A stretch of DNA of 64,000 nt from Liolophura sinensis (Eukaryota > Mollusca > Polyplacophora > Chitonida > Chitonidae): contig NC_088305.1 in the NCBI RefSeq assembly GCF_032854445.1, positions 29,412,628 to 29,476,627 of the forward strand, given 5' to 3'. This document shows positions 21,466 to 33,400 of the stretch, one piece after another (position 1 is the stretch's first letter; each line of letters starts with the position of its first letter). The notes beneath the pieces are model-generated. The model was not told the origin of the DNA and ran no database searches. It saw nothing but the letters and a program-made list of their open reading frames with translations. The position numbers and the translations under genes were made by a program.

Positions 21466-24400
21466 ATGTGGCGCATACTGTCTCCCGTGATAGAATACCT
21501 ATTAGCACACCCTTATCTCTTCGTCGGTGGTTTCCTTCTGTATGTTTTCATATTTTTTCTTGTCGTTGCTGATGAATGGCAAAAAAACCAGGACCAAACC
21601 CATTTTCGCGAAGCTCCTGTACAGCCAGCGAAACCACTGGTGACTGACAGCAAGAAGAGAGACCAAGTCCTCAAACAAGGTAAACATATTCTTAAATGAC
21701 TTTGGTGGGAATTTTAAAAGTTCAGGTTGCTGTCAGTGGTAGGTGTCAGGCACTCCAGTTTCTTCCACCTATGAAACTAATCGCCATCGTACAAGAGATG
21801 GAAGTATTCTTGAATATGACGTAGACATCATAACTAAATGAATGGTACCGGTATGCAAAAAGGGGATCAAGGCAAAACGACTTCAAGCAAAAACGCCCTC
21901 TACATAAACGTCAGGGGTCCAACGTGTGTGCAGTTGACGGTCTTCAACAACACTAGTCAGTCAGCAAGCGCCGTGTACGCGTCCCTGTAAGGCTAGGTAC
22001 CGGTATTTTTAAAAGTAGGCCTACGTGACAAATGTCAGGAGGCTTAACTGTGTAATCTTGGTCAGAAATATGTCCACAACAAATCCCTGTCTTCATTTCT
22101 CTATACAGCAACCATCATATTTACATGCAATCAGTTAATAAACTGGTAAAGAGACCAGAAATAATTTTAAAATGTGTATTTTACAATAGAAACATTTAAC
22201 AACTTTTATCGGCTATATATATATATATAGAATACAATATGAGACAGACATACATTGAAGCCCATGCAGCGAGCTTGAACATGCATTTTATATAGAGTTC
22301 TTTTAGGCAGAGGGCTAGAGGCGTTCTCTCTGTAATTCACAGCAAGGACCTTTATGGCTGCTTTCACTGTATGCAACCTATTGCCTGTATGTGCTGCAGC
22401 TTTAAGTCAGGAAATTTGTGAGGCACCTGTCAACGTGTGGGGATGTTCTCAGGGCTCTGACCCAGTATCGGCATATATATAATTTCATTCACCAGACACA
22501 GGCTTAGACCGTCTATAAAACTATGTTGTTTGTTTTGTATACCCCTACCTATCTATACCAAAAATGGAAAAATCCTTGTTTTATATAGTCTTTTATTTTT
22601 TCTTTTTCAAGGATGGCCTCCATGTCAGACTGCTTAGCATGCTAGCGCACAACAATAAATCGGTAATCTGTCACCATTTCTGTCGCTGTGAGTTCAAATC
22701 CAGCTCATGCTGCATGACACTTCCTCTCCAGGACTACCAGCAAGCTGCAGATTGTCATGGGTTTCCCTCTGTCTGTGCCCGTCGTAGAAGTGAAATATTC
22801 TTAAATACGGCATAAAACACCAATCAAACAAATAAATAAATACTGGTACTCCAGGCTCTTTATGCATTCGCCTCAACCCATATTATGTGAATGTAAACAT
22901 GACTCAAACAGGTAAAAAATATTACCTATAAAGTTGTAATGTTATGTCTGTCTATTGCCATGGTTACTGATTGTTTACATATATTTGTTGTTTGTATACC
23001 TCAGGCTTCAGCCCTCAAAAAGTTCCTGATGACCTGGATGCCATCATTGTGGGCAGTGGTATGGGAGGCTTGAGTACAGCTGTCATGCTGGCTAAGGCGG
23101 GCAAGAAGGTACTGGTGTTAGAGCAGCATGATCAGGCTGGAGGGTGCTGTCACACCTTCATAGAGAAGGGCTTCGAGTTTGATGTCGGTAAGAAACCAGC
23201 AGATATGACCTGACACGGGTCAAATTTCAGAAATACAGCTACATGCAGAAGCCACAAGGTGCACATTATTGTACCATTATTCATTTTAGTCCAGATGTAC
23301 GAATGAAGACTTCAGACATAAAAGTAGATAAAAATCCATTCGTGCCAAGATATGTAAAAAATTGAATTCATGGAATTTTTAACTTTTTCGAGAAGTTTGC
23401 ATTTGCTTTCCCAATTTTGTGATAGTTAACTTTTTGACACCTATCTTCATATGCCTGCATTCCTAAAAACAGGAAGTAAATACAAAATTTAATTCAATTA
23501 AATGGATTTGTCTGTTTTAAGCATGAACTCATCATATATACATGAACAGAAATAATAGTTAGAAACCTGACCAGTTGACTTTTATTTTGAGACATAGACT
23601 GTTTATATTCAGATTGCTCAGGTTACAATCACAGTATTATATGTAATGGTTGAAGGATTTTACCAGTGTCACACCAGAATTTGAACTCCGGTCTCAGCAG
23701 CCGAATTCTAGTGCTCTATCAACTGAGCCAAAGGGAAATTCCAACTAGCTGCTACCAGTCTAAGCACTGGAAAGCTGCTCCCATGACACTCCTCAGAACT
23801 TAACTCCTTCCCCTCTCCCAAGACACACCCAGGTTCACAGGCCCAGAGCCCCACACTTCTTGGAACATGCCATGTCTAGTGTAAATGGTTAAAAGATATC
23901 AGTAAGTGGGTCACACCAGAATTCAAACTCCGGTCTCAGCAGCCGAAGTGCAACGCTGTACCAACTGAGCCAAAGGGAAATTCCCACTAGCTACTGCCAG
24001 TATAAGCACGGGAAAGCTGCTCCCGTTACATATACAGTACATGGATATAATGTTATAGATTAAAAGGCTAGAATTAGTGTGTACAGTGAAAGTGGTAGGG
24101 TTTTGCATATGCCTGAGAATATGCAAATAACTGGGGTCAGTAGACTAGGGTGCACCATGATTTTTTTTCAAACAAATGAAAACCTTTTTCATTTTATGAA
24201 TGTATTTCTGTCAAGTTTAGTTGTATAAATCAGCCAAATTTTTATTTCAGGTGTCCATTACATTGGTGAGATGAGAGGTACAACACTCATCAAATGTGTG
24301 ACAGATTTTGTGACTGATGGCCAGCTTGTCTGGGATTCTATGGGCAGTGTATTTGATGAAGTGAGTACCCAGGGTTCAAATCCATGTGCTGGCAATTTGG

Positions 24401-27400
24401 CAGCCATCACTAAGGCGAAAAATTCTTGAGTGTTTCATTAAATAACAGTTCATAAATAAACAAACAAATTAGGTTATAATCCACTGTAGCTAGAATAATT
24501 TGGATAAGACTTGCTTTTACAATCAGTCTTCTGTTCTTCACATATCTCCACCAGGTGGCGCTTGGTGACCCGGCTAAAGCAAAACGTTATCCATTGCGGA
24601 GTGGAAAGGATGAGTTTCGTCAGTGTCTAGTAGAGAAATTCCCTGATGAAGTACCTGCCATTGATAAGTTCCTGGAAATGGTGAATGTAAGTAGAAACAG
24701 CCCTCTTTACACCGGACTAAAGCAAAACATTGAGTTACCTATCTGCTGTTTTTTTGTTTTTTTTTTTATGTTTTTTCACTTTTAGTTGATTTTTACAGAA
24801 ATGCCATGGCAGCACACTAAAGTTCGTCTTGCTGATTTTATCTTACAGAAATGCCATGGCAGCACTCTCATGTTCGTCTTACTGATTTTATCTTACAGAT
24901 ATGCCATGGCAGCACTCTCGTGTTCATCTTACTGATTTTATCTTACAGAAATGCCATGGCAGCACTCTCATATTCATCTTACTGATTTTATCTTACAGAA
25001 ATGCCATGGCAGCACTCTCATGTTCGTCTTACTGATTTTATTTTACAGAAATGCCATGGCAGAACTCTCATGTTCATCTTGCTGGTTTTATCTTACAGAA
25101 ATGCCATGGTAGCACTCTCATGTTCATCTTACTGATTTTATCATACAGAAATGTCATGGCGACACTCTCATATTCATCTTACTGATTTTATGTTACAGAA
25201 ATGCCATGGCAGCACTCTCATGTTCATCTTACTGGTTTTATCTTACAGAAATGCCATGGCAGCACTCTCATGTTCATCCTGCTGGTTTTATCTTACAGAA
25301 ATGCCATGGCAGCACTCTCATGTTCGTCTTACTGATTTTATCTTACAGATATGCCATGGCAGCACTCTCGTGTTCATCTTACTGATTTTATCTTACAGAA
25401 ATGCCATGGCAGCACTCTCATATTCATCTTACTGATTTTATCTTACAGAAATGCCATGGCAGCACTCTCATATTCATCTTACTGATTTTATGTTACAGAA
25501 ATGCCATGGCAGCACTCTCATGTTCATCTTACTGGTTTTATCTTACAGAAATGCCATGGCAGCACTCTCATGTTCATCCTGCTGGTTTTATCTTACAGAA
25601 ATGCCATGGCAGCACTCTCATGTTCGTCTTACTGGTTTTATCTTACAGAAATGCCATGGCAGCACTCTCATGTTCGTCTTACTGGTTTTATCTTACAGAA
25701 ATACCATGGCAGCACTCTCATGTTCATCTTACTGGTTTTATCTTACAGAAATGCCATGGCAGCACTCTCATATTCATCCTGCTGGTTTTATCTTACAGAA
25801 ATGCCATGGCAGCATGCAGATGTTTGTGTTATATGTTACAGAAGTACCATGGTTAAGGCAGCACACTAAAGTTCGTCTTACTGGTTTTATCTTACAGAAA
25901 TGCCATGGCAGCATGCAGATGTTTGTGTTATATGTTACAGAAGTACCATGGTTAAAGGCAGCACACTAAAGTTCGTCTTACTGATTTTAACTTACAGAAA
26001 TGCCATGGCTGCACTCTCGTGTTCGTCTTACTGGTTTTATCTTACAGACTTGCTATGGCAGCGCTCTCATGTTCGTCTTACTGGTTTTATCTTACAGACT
26101 TGCCATGGCAGCACTCTCATGTTCATCTTACTGGTTTTATCTTACAGAAATGCCATGGCAGCACTCTCATGTTCGTCTTACTGGTTTTATCTTACAGAAA
26201 TGCCATGGCAGCACTCTCATGTTCGTCTTACTGATTTTATCTTACAGAAATGCCATGGCAGCACTCTCATGTTCGTCTTACTGGTTTTATCTTACAGACT
26301 TGCCATGGCAGCACTCTCATGTTCGTCCTTACTGGTTTTATCTTTCAGACTTGCCATGGCAGCACTCTCATGTTCGTCTTACTGGTTTTATCTTACAGAC
26401 TTGCCATGGCAGCACTCTCGTGTTCATCTTACTGATTTTATCTTACAGAAATGCAATGGTAGCACTCTCATGTTCGTCTTGCTGATTTTATCATACAGAA
26501 ATGCCATGGCAGAACTCTCATGTTCATCTTACTGAGTTTATTTTACAGAAATGCAATGGTAGCACTCTCATGTTCATCTTACTGGTTTTATCTTACAGAA
26601 ATGCCATGGCAGCACTGTCGTGTTCATCTTACTAATTTTTTTTTACAGAAATGCAATGGTAGCACTCTCATGTTCATCTTACTTATTTTATCATACAGAA
26701 ATGCCATGGCGACACTCTCATGTTCGTCTTACTGGTTTTATCTTACAGAAATGCCATGGCAGCACTCTCATGTTCGTCTCACTGGTTTTATCTTACAGAA
26801 ATGCCATGGCAGCACTCTCATATTCATCTTACTGATTTTATCTTACAGAAATGCCATGGCAGCACTCTCATGTTCGTCTTACTGGTTTTATCATACAGAA
26901 ATGCCATGGCAGCACTCTCATGTTCATCCTGCTGGTTTTATCTTACAGAAATGCCATGGCAGCACTCTCATATTCATCTTACTGATTTTATCTTACAGAA
27001 ATGCCATGGCAGCACTCTCATGTTCGTCTCACTGGTTTAGCATACAGAAATGCCATGGCAGCACTCTCATGTTCATCTTACTGGTTTTATCTTACAGACT
27101 TGCCATGGCAGCACTCTCATGTTCGTCTTACTGGTTTTATCTTACAGAAATGCCATGGCAGCACTCTCATGTTCGTCTTACTGATTTTATCTTACAGAAA
27201 TGCCATGGCAGCACTCTCATATTCATCTTACTGATTTTATCATACAGAAATGCCATGGCAGCACTCTCATGTTCATCTTACTGATTTTATGTTACAGAAA
27301 TGCCATGGCAGCACTCTCATGTTCGTCTTACTGATTTTATCATACAGAAATGCCATGGCAGCACTCTCATATTCATCTTTCTGGTTTTATCATACAGACT

Positions 27401-30400
27401 TGCCATGGCAGCACTCTCATATTCATCTTACTGATTTTATCTTACAGACTTGCCATGGCAGCACTCTCATGTTCATCTTACTGATTTTATGTTACAGAAA
27501 TGCCATGGCAGCACTCTCATGTTCGTCTTACTGATTTTATCTTACAGAAATGCCATGGCAGCACTCTCATATTCATCTTATTGATTTTATCATACAGAAA
27601 TGCCATGGCAGCGCTCTCATGTTCGTCTTATTGATTTTATCATACAGAAATGCCATGGCAGCACTCTCATGTTCATCTTACTGATTTTATCTTACAGAAA
27701 TGCCATGGCAGCACTCTCATATTCATCTTTTTGATTTTATCATACAGAAATGCCATGGCAGCACTCATGTTCATCTTACTGATTTTATCTTACAGAAATG
27801 CCATGGCAGCACTCTCATGTTTGTCTTACTGATTTTATCTTACAGAAATGCCATGGCAGCACTCTCATGTTCATCTTACTGATTTTATCTTTCAGAAATG
27901 CCATGGGAGCACTCTCATGTTCGTCTCACTGATTTTATCATACAGAAATGTCATGGCAGCACTCTCATGTTCATCTTACTGATTTTATCTTACAGAAATG
28001 CAATGGTAGCGCTCTCATGTTCATCTTACTGATTTTATCATACAGAAATGTCATGGCGACACTCTCATATTCGTCTTACTGATTTTATCTTACAGAAATG
28101 CCATGGCAGCACTCTCATGTTCGTCTTACTTATTTTATTTTACAGAAATGCCATGGCAGAACTCTCATGTTCATCTTACTGATTTTATCTTACAGAAATG
28201 CCATGGTAGCACTCTCATGTTCATCTTACTGATTTTATCTTACAGAAATGCCATGGGAGCACTCTCATGTTCGTCTTACTGATTTTATCTTACAGAAATG
28301 CAATGGTAGCACTCTCATGTTCATCTTACTGATTTTATCATACAGAAATGTCATGGCGACACTCTCATATTCGTCTTACTGATTTTATCTTACAGAAATG
28401 CCATGGCAGCACTCTCATGTTCGTCTTACTGATTTTATCTTACAGAAATGCCATGGCAGCACTCTCATGTTCATCTTACTGATTTTATCATACAGAAATG
28501 TCATGGCGACACTCTCATATTCGTCTTACTGATTTTATTTTACAGAAATGCCATGGCAGAACTCTCATGTTCATCTTACCGATTTTATCTTACAGAAATG
28601 CCATGGTAGCACTCTCATGTTCATCTTACTGATTTTATCTTACAGAAATGCCATGGTAGCACTCTCATGTTCATCTTACTGATTTTATCATACAGAAATG
28701 TTATGGCGACACTCTCATATTCGTCTTACTGATTTTATTTTACAGAAATGCCATGGCAGAATTCTCATGTTCATCTTACTGATTTTATCTTACAGAAATG
28801 CCATGGTAGCACTCTCATGTTCATCTTACTGATTTTATCTTACAGAAATGCCATGGCAGAACTCTCATGTTCGTCTCACTGATTTTATCATACAGAAATG
28901 CCATGGCAGCACTCTCATGTTCATCTTACTGATTTTATCTTACAGAAATGCCATGGGAGCACTCTCATGTTCGTCTCACTGATTTTATCTTACAGAAATG
29001 CCATGGCAGCACTCTCATATTCATCCTGCTGGTTTTATCTTACAGAAATGCCATGGTAGCACTCTCATGTTCATCTTACCGATTTTATCTTACAGAAATG
29101 CCATGGCAGCACACTGATGTTCGTCTTACTGAAGAGCCTACCTGTATTTCTGTCCAGACTGTTGGTCAAGACTGGCCTAGTCCATCTTGTGTCCAACTAC
29201 TTCAAATACAGCACCATGTGTCTTCAGTCCACGCTGGATGAACTGACAACCAACCCTGACCTAAAGGCCGTGCTGTCTTACAGTTTTGGGGATTATGGCA
29301 TGTTGATTTCTTTTTTATAGCATATTGTTTATTTCTCCCATGATGGGTAACTAGCCAACGGTTATTTCCATGGCCTGATCAGTCGACGGTTATTTCCATG
29401 GCCTGAACAGCCGACGGTTATTTCCATGGCCTGAACAGTCGACGGTTATTTCCATGGCCTGAACCTTCGACAGTTATTTCCATGGCCTGAAAGGTTGACA
29501 GTTCTTTTCCATGGGCTGAAAGGTTGACGCTTATTTCCATGGCCTAATACCTTCACATTTTTTATCATGGCTTCAATGTTGGTTGGGATTGCTGTGCCTG
29601 AAAAAGTTGATGCCGTCAGTAACTCTCAAAAGATAGGCAAGTGACATTAGAGTGACCTTTGCAATTATGTGTGTTTAAGAAAAATATAAACGGGAAAGGG
29701 AATTACAAAAAAATTTTCAGTTTTATTTAATATTATAGGTATTGTATACGATTTGCAAAAATTCTAATTGTCATAATAGTCTTTTAAAACAACATTTACT
29801 ACTATTATATTTCTTTACTTATTTAGTTATTTATTTATTTATATTATATTTATATTATATTATATTACAGGTGTTGTCCCAAAGAAAGCAGGCTTTGCCA
29901 TGCAGGCGTCACTGGTCAATCACTATGTGCGAGGCAGCTACTATCCACGAGGAGGTGCCAGCGAAATCGCATATCACATGATCCCCATCATCGAACGAAG
30001 CGGAGGACGAGTTTTGGTGCGGGCGCCGGTGACCAAAATCCTGTGTACAGGGAAAGGCAGGGCAGGAGGTGTGTGGTAGTTCCCTTTATATTAAAACCAT
30101 ATACAGGGTAAATGACGTAAAATTTCTCCCAAACAGTGCATTTTTTGGGGCAGATAAAATATTACCTTTGAAACCAAAACTCACATTTTCTCAGTAGGAC
30201 ATCATTCTGCTTCCCAAACAAGCATGAAACCACCTGTGAGATCAATAAATCTCAATAAATCAGGCAAAATGAGCAACTTGGTCATGGACAAAATTTTAGG
30301 TCATTTATGGTACATGTAGGTCATCATATATAACAGTGATAACAGTCACACTGTTTCACATGATAATAGTTTAGGCAACAACAGTTTCATTTTGTGTTTT

Positions 30401-33400
30401 TACAGACAAGCTGACTGTACAAAATCCCAGTATGGAATAAAAATAAAACTCATTGTGGTTTGTGAACTCAAGAAAATGAAAAAGTCTTGTGCCTTGCGCT
30501 AAATTGTACTGCTCAAAAACATGTACATGTATATAAATGTCAGTTAAATATTCCATATCATTATAGTGTACATACAATAAACTCTAATGTCTGTCTCTTT
30601 TGTCTTAAGCATTCGTAGTATTATCGTATCATTGTTTCAATATCAAGGAAACACAATGAAAACGGAATTGTTGTTTTCATTTTTTTGCCTGAGACCTGCA
30701 AATTTTGTCTTTTCTCCTTGTCAAGGTGTGCGTGTTCGTAAAGGACAGAATGAGTATGACTTCTATGCTCCGTACATTATATCAGCCACAGGGGTCTGCT
30801 CTACCGTGACTAAACTCCTGCCCAAAGAGGTCGCCTCCAAGTCAGGTGGGTCTCACTGTCACAATTTGGGTCTACTCTCCAGTGACTAGACTCCTGCCTA
30901 AAGAGGTCTCCTCCAAGTCAGGTAAGTCTCACTGTCACAGTTTGGGTCTTCTCTCCAGTGACTGGACTCCTGCCTAAAGAGGCCTCCTCCAAGTCAGGTA
31001 AGTCTCACTGTCACAGTTTGGGTCTACTCTGCCATGACTAAACTCCTGCCTAAAGAGGTCTCCTCCATGTCAGGTAAGCCTCAATGTCACAGTTTGGGTC
31101 TAATCTACCATGATTAAACTCCTGTCTAAAGAGGTCTCCACCAAGTCAGGTAAGTCTCACTGTCACAGTTTGGGGTCTACTCTACCGTGACTAAACTCCT
31201 GCCTAAAGAGGTCTCCTCCAAGTCAGGTAAGTCTCACTGTCACAGTCTGGGGTCTACTCTACCATGACTAAACTCCTGCCTAAAGAGGTCTCCTCCAAGT
31301 CAGGTAAGTCTCACGGTCACAATTTGAGATCTACTCTACCGTGACTAAACTCCTGCCCAAAGAGGTCTCCTCCAAACCAGGTAAGTCTCACTGTCACAGT
31401 TTGGGATCTACTCTACCGTGACTAAACTCCTGCCCAAAGAGGTCTCCTCCATACTCTAAATCTCTTTCTATTTCTGGATGTAACATCAAATGTGCCTCAC
31501 CTCTTAAAATTCCTACATGAAATAACTGTATACACAACTGTATTTTCTTAGGTGCATGCTTTTGCTGATTTGAGAATTCATTAGTACCTGTATTACATTG
31601 TTGTTGTTTCAGTGTTGTCCACCCTCCTCACCAAAGTGGAGCCTGGAGCTGCCTGTATGTCTATGTTTATTGGGCTTAGGGGCAGCCCCGAAGAGCTCAA
31701 ATTACCCAAGTTCAACACCTGGGCATTCACACAGTGAGTAAATGGCAGAGTTGTCACTGTTTCACTTTTGAGTGACTGGCTGTGGTATTGCAGTGTCTGT
31801 TTCACTCTTGAGTGACTTGCTGTGGTATTGCAGTGCCTGTTTCACTTTTGAGTGACTGGCTGTGGTGTTGCAGTGTCTGTTTCACCCTTGAGTGACTGGC
31901 TGTGGTGTTGCAGTGTCTGTTTCACTTTTGTGTGACTGGCTGTGGTATTGCAGTGCCTGTTTCACTTTTGAGTGACTTGCTGCGGTATTGCAGTGCCTGT
32001 TTCACTTTTGAGTGACTTGCTGCGGTATTGCAGTGTCTGTTTCACTCTTGAGTGACTGGCTGCGGTATTGCAGTGTCTGTTTCACTCTTGAGTGACTGGC
32101 TGTGGTGTTGCAGTGTCTGTTTCACTTTTGAGTGACTTGCTGTGGTATTGCAGTGTCTGTTTCACTCTTGAGTGACTTGCTGTGGTGTTGCAGTGTCTGT
32201 TTCACTCTTGAGTGACTTGCTGTGGTGTTGCAGTTTCTGTTTCACTTTTGAGTGACTTGCTGCGGTATTGCAGTGCCTGTTTGACTTTTGAGTGACTTGC
32301 TTCGGTATTGCAGTGTCTGTTTCACTCTTGAGTGACTGGCTGTGGTGTTGCAGTGTCTGTTTCACTTTTGAGTGACTTGCTGTGGTATTGCCGTGTCAAT
32401 ATACAATAGTTGATGAAAGGGGCATGGAACCCTTGCTCTCTGTCCATGTGTCTGGTCAGGCCTACTGATTAAGAGGACCAGTTTTACTACAAGTTACTTA
32501 CATGACCAATCATTGTGTAGAAAACACTTAAAATTCAAGGAGAGGAATATTGTAAATTCTGCAGATTTGATGTATATGAATTGCTTGTACTTTAATCAGA
32601 AATTTGTGTTGGTGTCCAGGTTGACCCTTTGTCAATATTTGCTTTAATCTGCTGGCCAAATCATTGACAAACTCACTGTCAAGTAACATCCAGGATTTAT
32701 TTATTTATTTGATTCGCATTTTTTATGCCATACTCAAGAATATTTCACTTATACGATGATGTCCAGCATTATGGTGGGAGGAAACCGAGCAGAGCCTAGG
32801 GGAAACCCACGACCATCCGCAGGTTGCTGTCAGACTTTCCCATGTACGGGCGTGGAAGAAGCCAGCGTGAGCTGTACTTAAAGTCACAGAGACCACATTG
32901 GTGGGAGGCTCCTGTTTTGATCAGGAAAGGAGAATATTGTAAATTCAACAGATTTGATGCATATAAATGTAAATTTCTTTTACCTCAGAGTTTGATTAAA
33001 ATGATGTTGAGGGCATTTTATTTAGTTTTAGATGTACTTGTGGGTTTAGTCTCACTCTTTGTACAAACATCACCAAATATCCAGGGAGCGAATGTTGGAA
33101 AGTCGTGAGATTTTACCCATATCTGTTTCTTTATCATGTAAATTCAATCTTCATTTAGTTCTTTTACTCTGATCTACAGGGCCAGATATTCTCAAAGTTG
33201 GGCAAAAGCTTTATCTAGCAAGTAAAAAAAAATATCACAAATTAAGCAGGTTATATGCATATAGTTCTAAGTAAAACGATACACATTAGCTCGATCATTC
33301 TCATTAAAGGTAGGTTGTAGGGAGTGAGATTGATCGCACCCAGTGAAAGGTAAGGCCAGCTACGATGTAAAATGTCTCGCTACACAGGCACTTCATTTAG

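Noticed and set aside
22610-22720. tRNA gene
   Set aside because: A- and B-box-like words belong to SINE heads repeated across the window; no cloverleaf with a convincing anticodon and acceptor stem could be made.
25151-27882. Open frames up to 254 codons with a 50-residue hydrophobic period
   Set aside because: They come from the 50-bp acceptor array in RETSAT intron 4. All are interrupted by splice-acceptor motifs and start at repeat ATGs.
24786-29095. CRISPR-like array
   Set aside because: Units are directly tandem without unique spacers and the setting is an animal intron.
31750-32395. Exon-derived origin for the 40-bp array in RETSAT intron 8
   Set aside because: It starts about 17 bp after the donor but the unit shows no match to exon 8 or exon 9, only an acceptor-like TATTGCAG.
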